Assembly (NCBI GenBank): GCA_021555105.2
Contig: CP134604.1
Location: 744,001-808,000, forward strand
Source: Thalassospiraceae bacterium LMO-JJ14
GTDB taxonomy: Bacteria > Pseudomonadota > Alphaproteobacteria > Rhodospirillales > Casp-alpha2
Length of the DNA: 64,000 nucleotides
Direction: 5' to 3'
Shown: in pieces, positions 15,812-24,519 of the stretch
How positions within the stretch are numbered: the first letter of the stretch is position 1
How the letters are laid out: each line of letters begins with the position of its first letter
Program-made: the position numbers and the translations under genes
Notes under the pieces: generated by a model
The model's input: only the letters and a program-made list of their open reading frames with translations
Database searches by the model: none
Told to the model about the DNA's origin: nothing

Positions 15812-17341
15812 ATGAATTTATCTGGTCGAATCGGCCTTGCAGCGGCGTTGTTCGCATCGTCTGCCGTCGGTCTTATTTTGGAAATTGTCGCTGCGCGCCT
15901 GATCGCGCCTTATGTCGGCATGTCCATTTACACCTGGACGGCGATTATCGCTACCGTGCTGGCCGGCATGTCAGCCGGCCACTGGATCGGCGGCCGGCTG
16001 TCGGAGCGTCCCGACCGCAACGGGCTTTCGATCATCGCCTTGATGCTGGCACTGGCGACTCTCAACGTCCTGGCCATCCCGTTGTTACTGCGCTGGGCGG
16101 GGCCGGTGCTGATTTCGGCCGACGTGGCGATCGTTGTTGCCGTCATCGGTCTGTCGACGGTGTTGTTTTTTGTGCCGAGCCTGTTGATCGCGGGGGTCAC
16201 ACCGATCCTGACGCGTATCGCCATCGATACCGAGCCGGACAACCGCGGCATCGTTATCGGGCGGATGTTTGCGCTCGGTGCCGGCGGGGCAATTCTCGGC
16301 ACGCTGACGGCAGGCTTTGTTTTCATCTCGTGGATCGGCTCACAGGGCACGTTGATCGCCGTCGCCGCGGCTCTAGGATTGATGTCGGCAGGCTTTGCTG
16401 CATGGGCCAGACACTTGAAACTGTCGCATGCTGCTTTGGCATTGGTTATTGCCGCCGGTGTGCTGGCGGTCCTTCGGGCCGATGATCTGCTGGCCAGCGT
16501 ATGCGATGCGGAGAGCCGCTATTACTGTATCCGGGTTATCGACTACAGCCACGAAACGGAGAGTGAAAGCCGCCTCATGGTACTTGATCACATGGGGCAC
16601 GGCATCAATGACAGGGACGACCCTGTGCGTCTGCACAGTTCCTATACAGAGTTGCTGGACAGAATGGTCCAGATACGGTTCCCCGAACGCGACGACCTCT
16701 CAACCTATTTTATCGGCGGCGGTGCCTACACGATCCCCCGTGCATGGGCGGTGACATATCCAAGAGGTCGTCATGAAGTTGCCGAGGTCGATCCAATGGT
16801 AACGAAGCTTGCGCAGGACATGATGTGGTTCGAGCCGCATCCGTCGATCCGCATTGCGCATGCGGATGCACGGGTACAGTTACGGCAGATGTCAGGTAAT
16901 TCGCTGGATGTGGTCGTTGGCGATGCCTTCCACGATATTTCGGTGCCGCAGCATCTGGTGACGGTGGAGTTCGCCCGCGAAATCAGGGCCAAGCTCAACC
17001 CCGATGGTGTTTATGTGATGAATGTGATCGACGGTGCACGCGAACCAAAGTTTCTCCTCGCCATGCTGAAGACCCTGTACGAGGTCTTTCCGGTCGTCGA
17101 GATTTGGGTGGATACCCAGCAGATGGGCGGCGGCGAACGGCTGACGTATCTGTTGTCTGCGGCGGCGACACCGGTCCCGGTTCCGGTTCTTGTATCGCGC
17201 CATGCAGAAGGCCGCCGCTGGCAACGGGTCAATCCGGGTGATATCGCCGGAACGCTTACGCCCGACGATGTGCCGGTGCTGACGGATGACCTGGCGCCCG
17301 TCGACCGGCTGATCGGTGCTGTCGCCGAGCGTGCGCGCTAG
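15812..17341 (+). CDS. Membrane-fused spermidine-synthase-like protein
   Basis: A 509-residue fusion. The N-terminal half (about 1-215) is a multi-spanning membrane region (SSAVGLILEIVAARLIAPYV and about seven more segments) like the MFS-like part of fused spermidine synthases. The C-terminal half carries the aminopropyltransferase/SAM fold: YFIGGGAYTIPRAW, the acidic EVDPMV loop, and VVVGDAFHDISVP. The usual GGGDG loop reads GGGAY, so the donor may differ from decarboxylated SAM or activity may be altered. It is convergent with, and overlaps by 4 nt, a PuuD-like amidohydrolase gene. Confidence 0.82.
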   Translation: MNLSGRIGLAAALFASSAVGLILEIVAARLIAPYVGMSIYTWTAIIATVLAGMSAGHWIGGRLSERPDRNGLSIIALMLALATLNVLAIPLLLRWAGPVLISADVAIVVAVIGLSTVLFFVPSLLIAGVTPILTRIAIDTEPDNRGIVIGRMFALGAGGAILGTLTAGFVFISWIGSQGTLIAVAAALGLMSAGFAAWARHLKLSHAALALVIAAGVLAVLRADDLLASVCDAESRYYCIRVIDYSHETESESRLMVLDHMGHGINDRDDPVRLHSSYTELLDRMVQIRFPERDDLSTYFIGGGAYTIPRAWAVTYPRGRHEVAEVDPMVTKLAQDMMWFEPHPSIRIAHADARVQLRQMSGNSLDVVVGDAFHDISVPQHLVTVEFAREIRAKLNPDGVYVMNVIDGAREPKFLLAMLKTLYEVFPVVEIWVDTQQMGGGERLTYLLSAAATPVPVPVLVSRHAEGRRWQRVNPGDIAGTLTPDDVPVLTDDLAPVDRLIGAVAERAR

Positions 17342-18018
17342 GCGCTCATTCTGTCCCGCGCGGCGCGGACCAGTTCATTGAATAGCCGCTGCTGGCGCGG
17401 TTGCCATAAAAGAAATTCCGGATGCCACTGCACACCCAGCAGAAACCGCCGGCCATGCCGTGCAATTCCCTGAACCATCCCGTGTTCGTCACGGGCACAT
17501 ACATGAAAACCGTTGCCCGGTTCAGAGACGGCCTGATGGTGCAAGCTGTTGACGTCGCAGTGATCGACGCCCATGAGCATTGACAGGCGGGAGCCGGAAA
17601 CAATATCGACGCACTTTTTCGGGAGTACGGTACGGATTTGCGGGGCGTCCTTGAAGACCTCGTGGATTTCCGTGTGCAATGAGCCGCCATAAAAGACGTT
17701 CATGATCTGCGATCCGCGGCAGATGCCGAGAACCGGAATATTCATCGAATCGCAAACCCGTAGAGCCTCCATTTCGATTTCATCGCGTCTGGGATCGACA
17801 CGGACATCAACTTGAATTTCGCCGCCGTATAGTGATGCCGAAATATCATCGCCGCCGCCGATCACCAGACCGTCGAGTTTGTCGATAGGATAGGGCTTGT
17901 CCCAGGTGATGCGGACACTTCGTCCGCCGGCACGCCAGACCGCAAGGCGGTTGAGAAACGTCATAATGCGGCCCTTGCGTCTTGACCCGGTGACGCCGAT
18001 GAGGGGCTTATCAAGCAT
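17338..18018 (-). CDS. Class I glutamine amidotransferase-like (PuuD-type) hydrolase
   Basis: The 226-residue protein has the gamma-glutamyl-GABA hydrolase layout. Its nucleophile elbow is LGICRG with Cys100, with DGLVIGGGDDI before it and a His-x-Glu pair in GVQWHPEF near residue 197. PuuD removes glutamate from gamma-glutamyl-GABA in putrescine catabolism, and the neighbouring polyamine-type synthase gene fits a polyamine link. The genes are on opposite strands, so this is only contextual. Confidence 0.82.
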   Translation of the reverse strand: MLDKPLIGVTGSRRKGRIMTFLNRLAVWRAGGRSVRITWDKPYPIDKLDGLVIGGGDDISASLYGGEIQVDVRVDPRRDEIEMEALRVCDSMNIPVLGICRGSQIMNVFYGGSLHTEIHEVFKDAPQIRTVLPKKCVDIVSGSRLSMLMGVDHCDVNSLHHQAVSEPGNGFHVCARDEHGMVQGIARHGRRFLLGVQWHPEFLLWQPRQQRLFNELVRAARDRMSA

Positions 18019-18133
18019 ACGTCTGTCATGTAGGGACAGGAGACGCGGTTTTCAAACCGCAGGCCATCTAGGGACTTGCCGCCCGCCTACCGTTCATGGA
18101 CATTTGTCGCGTCGAAAAAAGGAAAATCATCTG

Positions 18134-19360
18134 ATGCACGCGCCCGATCAAACCCAACCTCACCTTGCCAAGGCCTTGGCCCATGTCCGGGTGCTTGATC
18201 TGACAAACGTCCTGGCGGGTCCTTTCTGTTGCCATCAATTGGCGCATATGGGCGCGGATGTAATCAAGGTCGAAGTCCCCGGTTCGGGTGATCTGGCCCG
18301 GCAACTGGGCGGCGATCCTGCGCTCAATGATAAGAAAATGGGAATCTCGTTCCTGGCCCAGAACGCCGGCAAACGCTCCATCGAGATCAATCTGAAAAGC
18401 GCCCGTGGCAAGGAACTTTTCCGCGAACTGGTAAAGACCGCAGATGTGGTGGTTGAGAATTTCCGTCCCGGCGTCATGGACAGGCTCGGTGTCGGCTTTG
18501 AGGTGCTGAGAACCGATAACCCGAAGCTGATCTATTGTGCGATCTCGGGCTTTGGGCAGGATGGACCGCTTCGCGATCTGCCGGCCTACGATCAGATCGT
18601 GCAGGGAATGTCGGGGGTCATGAGCATTACCGGAGATCCGGATACGGCCCCTTACCGGGTCGGTTATCCGGTATCCGATACCGTCGGCGGCATGACGGCG
18701 GCATTCGCCATTGCTGCTCAACTCGCCGAACCGGACCGGTGCGCACATTTCATCGACGTGTCGATGCTGGAGGCCTCGTTGGCGACCATGGGGTGGGTTG
18801 TATCGAATTATCTGGTTGCCGGGAATGTGCCGAAACCGATGGGCAACGAAAATTTTACGGCGAGCCCTTCGGGCACTTTTAAAACCGGTGACGGCTTGCT
18901 CAATATCGCGGCCAACAAACAAGAGCAGTTCGAAGCCGTGTGCGATGTTGTCGGGCTGGCGGACCTCAAAACCGATCCCCGCTTTGCCAAGCGCCAGGAC
19001 CGACTGGATAACCGGGGGCTGCTGAAAGAAATACTGGAAGAGGCGATGACCACGGCATCCGCTGGCGAATGGCGCCAGCGCCTGAACGATGCCGGGGTGC
19101 CGGCAGGCGAGGTGCTGAGTGTGCCCGATGCGCTTGCGCATCCGCAGATCGCCGATCGCGGTATGATCGCCGAATTCAAAGACCCGCCCGGCGTCGGCCG
19201 CGACATCAAGCTGGCGCGGACAGGTTTCAAGATCGATGGCGAACCGGCCAGCGTCGACGCACCGCCGCCGGTTCTGGGACAACATGCCGAGGATATACTG
19301 GGCGAGCTTGGCTACGACGCCGGTGCCATAGTCAGATTACGTGAGGAAAAAGCGATATGA
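18134..19360 (+). CDS. Class III CoA-transferase (CaiB/BaiF family)
   Basis: A 408-residue enzyme that moves CoA between carboxylic acids through an enzyme-bound aspartyl anhydride. The conserved start VRVLDLTNVLAGPFCCHQLAHMGADVIKVE, the VVVENFRPGVMDRLG segment and the catalytic Asp153 in PAYDQIVQGMSGVMS are present. The gene overlaps by 4 nt the citryl-CoA-lyase-like gene that follows. This suggests that it activates the acid which that lyase then cleaves. Donor and acceptor are unknown. Confidence 0.87.
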   Translation: MHAPDQTQPHLAKALAHVRVLDLTNVLAGPFCCHQLAHMGADVIKVEVPGSGDLARQLGGDPALNDKKMGISFLAQNAGKRSIEINLKSARGKELFRELVKTADVVVENFRPGVMDRLGVGFEVLRTDNPKLIYCAISGFGQDGPLRDLPAYDQIVQGMSGVMSITGDPDTAPYRVGYPVSDTVGGMTAAFAIAAQLAEPDRCAHFIDVSMLEASLATMGWVVSNYLVAGNVPKPMGNENFTASPSGTFKTGDGLLNIAANKQEQFEAVCDVVGLADLKTDPRFAKRQDRLDNRGLLKEILEEAMTTASAGEWRQRLNDAGVPAGEVLSVPDALAHPQIADRGMIAEFKDPPGVGRDIKLARTGFKIDGEPASVDAPPPVLGQHAEDILGELGYDAGAIVRLREEKAI

Positions 19361-20184
19361 GCGACGACGAGGTCGACAAAAAAGTCCGCGATTGGTGGCA
19401 AACGGATATTACCGAAATGGCGCCGGGTATGCTGCGCTATCACGGCTATGCGATTGAGGATCTGATCGGCAATGTCGGTTTCCCCGGCATGGCGTGGCTA
19501 TTGTTGAAAGGCGAGTTGCCGAGCGCGGGTGAGGAAAAACTGTTCGGCTATGCCCTTACCGCCGGGGTCGATCATGGCCCGCAGGCGCCGAGCATCGCCA
19601 TTGCACGGATGGCTGCGACCTGTGGTGTCGGACTGAACAACGCCATGGCGTCCGCGCTCAATGTCTTGGGCGATGTACATGGGGGCGCCGGCGAACAGGC
19701 GGTCGAAATTTATCAGGAAATCCTTGCCGATCTGGAAACGAACGGCGGCGATGCCGAAGCAGGCGTGACGCGGTTCCTCGACAAGTTCTTTGCGGAAGGC
19801 GGCAAATATATTCCGGGTTTCGGGCATCGCTTTCACAAGGTCGATCCCCGCACCGGCAGGCTGATGGAACTGATCGAAGAGTCCGAGAAAGACGGTGTGG
19901 TCTCGGGGCGGGTCCGCGTCATCGCGCAGGAAATGGAACGCCAAGTCAGTGCGCGCAAGAACCGCGAGATCAACATGAACATCGATGGGGCGACAGCGGT
20001 TGTGTATGCCGAACTGGGCTTTCCCGCACCGTTGGCGCGTGGTTTTTTCTGCATGTCGCGTTCCGTCGGCATCCTTGCGCATGCCTGGGAACAGATGCAG
20101 CAGGGCGGACGCAACAAGGGGCCTATTCCGCGCGACATGATCTGGAGTTACACCGGGAAACCGCATCGCAAGGTCGAGCGGTGA
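19357..20184 (+). CDS. Citryl-CoA lyase-like short citrate synthase homologue
   Basis: The 275-residue protein is far shorter than citrate synthase and matches the size of stand-alone citryl-CoA lyases, which split citryl-CoA into acetyl-CoA and oxaloacetate. All three citrate-synthase-type catalytic positions are present: His108 in GDVHGGAGEQ, His157 in PGFGHRFHKVDPRT, and Asp210 in NMNIDGATAVVYAELG. The ARGFFCMSRSVGILAHAWEQ segment is the usual CoA-binding end. Start overlaps the CoA-transferase stop (ATGA). Citramalyl-CoA or a related acid is an alternative substrate. Confidence 0.8.
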   Translation: MSDDEVDKKVRDWWQTDITEMAPGMLRYHGYAIEDLIGNVGFPGMAWLLLKGELPSAGEEKLFGYALTAGVDHGPQAPSIAIARMAATCGVGLNNAMASALNVLGDVHGGAGEQAVEIYQEILADLETNGGDAEAGVTRFLDKFFAEGGKYIPGFGHRFHKVDPRTGRLMELIEESEKDGVVSGRVRVIAQEMERQVSARKNREINMNIDGATAVVYAELGFPAPLARGFFCMSRSVGILAHAWEQMQQGGRNKGPIPRDMIWSYTGKPHRKVER

Positions 20185-20263
20185 TTTAACGCCGCTCGCC
20201 ATTGCCACTTGTGGGCGGCTCATTAATACTGCTGCAGGCTTGATATTTGAGCGAGGGATTCTG

Positions 20264-21160
20264 ATGAGCATCGACTGGCAAGGCGTGTTTCCGGCGCTGA
20301 TGACGGAATTCAAGGCGGATGGGGCGCTCGACCTTGAAGCGACACAGCGTCATATCCAGTCATGCATGGACGCGGGCATCGAGGGTCTGGTGATGCTGGG
20401 GACACTCGGCGAAAATCCGTCGCTCACCCCTGATGAAAAAGAACAGGTTCTGCGCGCCGCCGTCGAAGTAACGGCCGGAAAGATTCCCGTGCTGACGGGG
20501 GTCGCAGAATACACGACGGCATTCGGGATCGAATTTGTCAGGCGCGCCGAACGCGCCGGCTGCGCCGGACTGATGGCGCTGCCGTGCATGGTTTATCAGC
20601 AGGACTCGCAGGAAGCTGTGACACATTTCAGGACCCTCGCCACCGCTACCGATCTGCCGATCATGATCTATAATAACCGCGTCGCCTATAAGGTTGATCT
20701 CAGCCCGCAGGATTTTGCCGATCTGGCTGATGTCGAGAACATCGTCGCGGTCAAGGAATCCTCGCACGACAGTCGCCGTATCACCGATATGTTCAACGAG
20801 GTCGGGGACCGCTACGTGATTTTCTGCGGCGTTGACGATCTGGTGCTGGAAAACGCCCTGTTCGGTGCCAAAGGTTGGGTCTGCGGCTTGGTCAATACGT
20901 TCCCGAGGGAAGCCGTGCAGCTTTTCCGTCTGGCCCGTGAAGGCAAGGTCGCCGAAGCCTATGAGCTATATAAGTGGTTCATGCCGCTGTTGCATCTGGA
21001 TGTCGATGTGAAGCTGGTGCAGATGATCAAGCTCGCCAATCAACTGACGGGTGAGGGTTCCGAGAACGTTCGCCCGCCGCGCCTGCAACTGGCGGGCAGC
21101 GAGCGCGCCATGGTCGAACAGGTGGTCGCCCGCGCACTTGAAACGCGCCCCGATATCTGA
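20264..21160 (+). CDS. DapA-family lyase/deaminase, probably in hydroxyproline catabolism
   Basis: A 298-residue dihydrodipicolinate-synthase-superfamily TIM barrel. Catalytic Tyr136 (IMIYNN) and Schiff-base Lys164 (VAVKESSHD) are in place. The substrate loop reads GTLGE at 46-50 instead of the usual GTTGE. The next genes are a D-amino-acid dehydrogenase and a 4-hydroxyproline epimerase. In that pathway a DapA homologue deaminates pyrroline-4-hydroxy-2-carboxylate to 2-oxoglutarate semialdehyde. That role is inferred from context. Start ATG follows GCGAGGGA. Confidence 0.82.
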   Translation: MSIDWQGVFPALMTEFKADGALDLEATQRHIQSCMDAGIEGLVMLGTLGENPSLTPDEKEQVLRAAVEVTAGKIPVLTGVAEYTTAFGIEFVRRAERAGCAGLMALPCMVYQQDSQEAVTHFRTLATATDLPIMIYNNRVAYKVDLSPQDFADLADVENIVAVKESSHDSRRITDMFNEVGDRYVIFCGVDDLVLENALFGAKGWVCGLVNTFPREAVQLFRLAREGKVAEAYELYKWFMPLLHLDVDVKLVQMIKLANQLTGEGSENVRPPRLQLAGSERAMVEQVVARALETRPDI

Positions 21161-21173
21161 CCCGCAGACCTTG

Positions 21174-22439
21174 ATGCCCGAACAGGAAGAAGCCTCAAAA
21201 TACGCGGTCACGGTGCTCGGCAACGGCATTGTCGGTCTTGCCGTCGCCTATGCGCTGATCGAAGACGGACATACTGTCACGGTGATCGACCGGGGGGCTG
21301 TCGACGACGGAACATCGACCGGGAACGCCGGCGCCATCGCCGTCGCCGAAATGATTCCCATTGCCGAGCCGGGATTGTGGAAACGTATCCCGGCGATGCT
21401 TGTGGATCCGGTCGGGCCGTTGTATTTGCGCGCAACTCACGTGCCGTTTCTGCTGCCGTGGTTTTTCCGTTTCATGCAGGCGTGCCGGCCGCAAAATCAC
21501 AAACGGGGTATTGCGGCGTTGGCCGGGCTGCTGGGCGGTTCCATGGAAGCACACCTTGCCATGCTGCAAAGGATCGGTGCCGGGGATATGCTGAATCGCG
21601 ATGGCACGCTGTTCATCTATCGCTCTGAACAGGCTTACAGAAATGAGGCGCATCACTGGCAGGCGCGCCGGGATCACGGCATTGATGCGGTGCCCCTTGA
21701 TCGCGAGGATATTGCCGCGCGCGAACCGGCGCTGGGACCGGAAGCACGGTTTGGGTATTTCTCTTCGGACTGGGCGCACTATCGCGACCCCAGGGAGCTT
21801 GTCGTTGCACTTGCCGAGCATCTGCGCGCGCGCGGCGTGCGCTTCGAGCAGGCGGAAATCACCGATGTTAAATTATCAAATGGCGGCGTATCAGCGCTGA
21901 TTGCCGATGACGGCCGCGCGTTTCCCGTTGCGCGCCTGATCGTCGCCGCCGGGGCATGGTCCGGGCGGCTTTCGAAACGGATCGGCGATCCGTACCCGAT
22001 TGAAGCCGACCGCGGCTACAATACGACGCTGCCTGATCCCGGCGTCGACATCCGCACAATGGTGACCTTTTCCGAAGACAACTTCGTCATGACGCCGATG
22101 AGTGTCGGTCTGCGTATCGGCGGTTCCGTCGAGATGGGGGGGCTTGATGCGCCGCCGAATTACCAGCGTTCCCGCGCCCTTATCCAGTTGGCTAAGCGCT
22201 ACATACCCGATCTGAACGTCACGGGTGGAACGGAATGGATGGGACATCGACCGGGCTCGCCGGATTCGGTTCCGGTCATTTCCGCCTCTCCCCATGCCGC
22301 CAATGTGCACTATGCTTTCGGACACGGACATCTGGGATTGAGCATGTCGGTGATTACCGGGCGCATCATCGCCGACATGATTGCCGGTCGCGATCCGGGA
22401 CTGGATATGTCACCTTATCGTATTGACCGTTTCCGCTGA
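21174..22439 (+). CDS. FAD-dependent D-amino-acid (cis-4-hydroxy-D-proline) dehydrogenase
   Basis: A 421-residue flavoprotein of the DadA/DAO type. The dinucleotide motif LGNGIVGLAVAYALIEDGH is at about residues 15-33, followed by an acidic VID end and the GTSTGNAGAI substrate loop. The late IVAAGAWSGRL and the C-terminal GHGHLGLSMSVITGRIIADM complete the FAD site. It lies 13 nt after the DapA-type gene and 11 nt before the epimerase gene. The context indicates oxidation of cis-4-hydroxy-D-proline. Confidence 0.86.
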   Translation: MPEQEEASKYAVTVLGNGIVGLAVAYALIEDGHTVTVIDRGAVDDGTSTGNAGAIAVAEMIPIAEPGLWKRIPAMLVDPVGPLYLRATHVPFLLPWFFRFMQACRPQNHKRGIAALAGLLGGSMEAHLAMLQRIGAGDMLNRDGTLFIYRSEQAYRNEAHHWQARRDHGIDAVPLDREDIAAREPALGPEARFGYFSSDWAHYRDPRELVVALAEHLRARGVRFEQAEITDVKLSNGGVSALIADDGRAFPVARLIVAAGAWSGRLSKRIGDPYPIEADRGYNTTLPDPGVDIRTMVTFSEDNFVMTPMSVGLRIGGSVEMGGLDAPPNYQRSRALIQLAKRYIPDLNVTGGTEWMGHRPGSPDSVPVISASPHAANVHYAFGHGHLGLSMSVITGRIIADMIAGRDPGLDMSPYRIDRFR

Positions 22440-22450
22440 GGGAGGACGCC

Positions 22451-23452
22451 ATGGCGGGCCATACATTTTTCTGTGTCGATGGGCACACCTGCGGCAATCC
22501 GGTGCGCATGGTCGTTGGCGGCGCGCCGCATCTCAAGGGCGCGAACATGATCGAGCGCCGCAAGAATTTTGTCGCCGAATATGACTGGATCCGCACCGCA
22601 TTGATGTTCGAGCCGCGCGGCCATGACGTCATGTCCGGCTCGATCCTGTATCCGCCGACCCGCGACGATTGCGACGTGGCGATTTTGTATATCGAAGTGT
22701 CGGGCTGTCTGCCGATGTGCGGTCACGGCACCATCGGCACCGTAACGTTCATGATCGAGCGCGGCATCGTGACCCCGGCGACACCGGGAATTGTCCGCCT
22801 CGACACGCCCGCCGGCGTCGTCGAAGCGCAATATGAAATGAACGGGGATCACGTCGACAGCGTGCGCATCAGGAATGTCGCCTGCTTCCTCGCCGGTACG
22901 GACCTTGAGGTCAATGTGCCGGGGCTCGGCATGATCTCATTCGATGTTTCATACGGCGGCAATTTCTATGCGATCATCGAGCCTCAGCAGAACATGCGCG
23001 ACATGGCGGACCTGACGCCCGGCGACATTCAGCGTCTGAGCCCGATCGTGCGTGACCTCATCAACGAGAAGTACGATTTCGTACACCCTGAAGAACCGCT
23101 CATTCACGGTGTCAGTCACATCATGTGGACCGGTGCGCCGACGCAGGCAGGCGTGCACGGCAGGAATGCGGTCTTTTACGGCGACAAGGCCATCGACCGC
23201 TCACCGTGTGGTACCGGCACATCGGCGCGCATGGCGCAGCGGCATGCCAAGGGCCTGCTTAATGTCGGCGATGACTATCGTCACGAAAGCATCATCGGGT
23301 CGATTTTCGATGGCCGCGTCGAAGCGGATGCGAGCGTTGGCGGCAAGCCGGCGATGATCCCGTCCATCGGCGGATGGGCCCGGATGCACGGACTCAACAC
23401 GATTTTTGTCGATGAACGCGACCCGTTCATGCACGGGTTCGTGCTGAAGTGA
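22451..23452 (+). CDS. 4-hydroxyproline 2-epimerase (proline racemase family)
   Basis: The 333-residue enzyme has both catalytic Cys of the family: Cys90 in PMCGHGTIGTV and Cys253 in RSPCGTGTSARM. The presence of both Cys argues for an epimerase or racemase, since the trans-3-hydroxyproline dehydratases replace the second by Thr. It would convert trans-4-hydroxy-L-proline to cis-4-hydroxy-D-proline for the adjacent dehydrogenase. A GGAGGA site lies 6 nt upstream of the ATG. It is the last gene of the four or five gene run. Confidence 0.9.
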   Translation: MAGHTFFCVDGHTCGNPVRMVVGGAPHLKGANMIERRKNFVAEYDWIRTALMFEPRGHDVMSGSILYPPTRDDCDVAILYIEVSGCLPMCGHGTIGTVTFMIERGIVTPATPGIVRLDTPAGVVEAQYEMNGDHVDSVRIRNVACFLAGTDLEVNVPGLGMISFDVSYGGNFYAIIEPQQNMRDMADLTPGDIQRLSPIVRDLINEKYDFVHPEEPLIHGVSHIMWTGAPTQAGVHGRNAVFYGDKAIDRSPCGTGTSARMAQRHAKGLLNVGDDYRHESIIGSIFDGRVEADASVGGKPAMIPSIGGWARMHGLNTIFVDERDPFMHGFVLK

Positions 23453-23474
23453 CGGTGTAAAGAGAAACGAATAT

Positions 23475-23498
23475 CGTCACGCCCGCGAAAGCGGGAGC
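23475..23498. repeat. REP-like hairpin element
   Basis: CCCGC-GAAA-GCGGG (23482-23495), flanked by CGTCACG and AGC, forms a 5-bp GC stem with a GNRA loop. The sequence is very close to the short intergenic repeat (gtcattcccgcgaaagcggga type) scattered in many proteobacterial genomes. It lies between the convergent epimerase and PhyH genes and may protect or end their mRNAs. Confidence 0.55.
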
Positions 23499-23528
23499 GG
23501 CAGCTATCGTTTGCCCTGGGTATTTGCC

Positions 23529-24371
23529 CTAAATATTCGTATGCGCGGGCTTGCCCGCGACGCCCTTGTAGAGCACGCCTTGACGCAGCGCCATGATGCG
23601 GTCGTGCTCGGCCCTGGCGGCGGCGTCCATGTCGGCTGCGGGCGGCGTTTCGTGTATGAAGTTGCCGTACGTATCTTCGCCGCGTACCAGCCAGGCGCTG
23701 TCGCCGTCGGCATTGACCTGACTGACATGCGGTGCGATGTAGCGGACTGCGATGCCGATACGGCGGTCATTGGACTGGTTCGGCGCCGAGGCGTGCACGG
23801 TGCGTATGTTGTGCAGGGATATTTCACCGGGCTCAAGTTCCAGATACGCAGCCTTTTCCTCGTCGACATCGACGGCGATTTCCTGACCGCGCGTCAGCAG
23901 GTTTTCCTGAGCCAGTGTGTCCTTGTGTTCGATCTGCTCCCATTTATGGGTGCCCGGCATCATCTTCATGCAGCCCGATTGCCGATTGGCCGGCGACAGC
24001 GCAATCCATGCCGTGACCACGTCGGGTTTCGACAGCCCCCAATACGTGCTGTCCTGATGCCATGACACGTATGACGGCGTGCCAGCGTCCTTGATGAACA
24101 GGCTCAACCCCCAGACCATCAGGTTCGGGCCGAGGACGTCTTCCACCGCATCGAGGATTTTCGGGTGACTGCCCAGGTCGCGCGCCCAGGTCTGCAGCAA
24201 GTACAGTTTCTGTCCCTTGGACATTTCGTACCAGCCTTCGTGCTGGGCTTCATAAGCTTCAAATTTACGGCGGAAATCGGCCGCCGTGTCCGTGTCCATG
24301 ACGCGGACCGGCGCGAAATAGCCGTCGCGGTGATACTGTGCGATTTGCGCGTTCGTCAGTGCCTTACCCAT
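23529..24371 (-). CDS. Phytanoyl-CoA dioxygenase (PhyH) family oxygenase
   Basis: A 280-residue non-haem iron, 2-oxoglutarate oxygenase. The metal triad is visible as His/Asp in SWHQDSTYWG and the distal His in NIRTVHASAPNQSNDRR, whose Arg should hold 2-oxoglutarate. Family members hydroxylate fatty acyl-CoA, ectoine, phosphonates or quaternary amines; the substrate is not evident. It is divergent from a LysR gene (149 nt between), its likely regulator, and convergent with the hydroxyproline genes. An AGGA site precedes the ATG at 24371. Confidence 0.83.
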   Translation of the reverse strand: MGKALTNAQIAQYHRDGYFAPVRVMDTDTAADFRRKFEAYEAQHEGWYEMSKGQKLYLLQTWARDLGSHPKILDAVEDVLGPNLMVWGLSLFIKDAGTPSYVSWHQDSTYWGLSKPDVVTAWIALSPANRQSGCMKMMPGTHKWEQIEHKDTLAQENLLTRGQEIAVDVDEEKAAYLELEPGEISLHNIRTVHASAPNQSNDRRIGIAVRYIAPHVSQVNADGDSAWLVRGEDTYGNFIHETPPAADMDAAARAEHDRIMALRQGVLYKGVAGKPAHTNI

Positions 24372-24519
24372 GATGTTCCTCGATTTCGGGCCGCTTTGGT
24401 GCGGCAATTGGCGGCAGCTTACACGCAAGGGATGGGGCAGGCTATTTTTACAAACTATAAATATTACTTATGCTAAGGTGCAAGCTTGCGGTCCGGCATT
24501 TAGGCAAGGAGCATCCGAA

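Noticed and set aside
18068-19285. 405-codon open frame on the minus strand opposite the CoA-transferase gene
   Set aside because: Antisense to a clear enzyme and without recognisable motifs.
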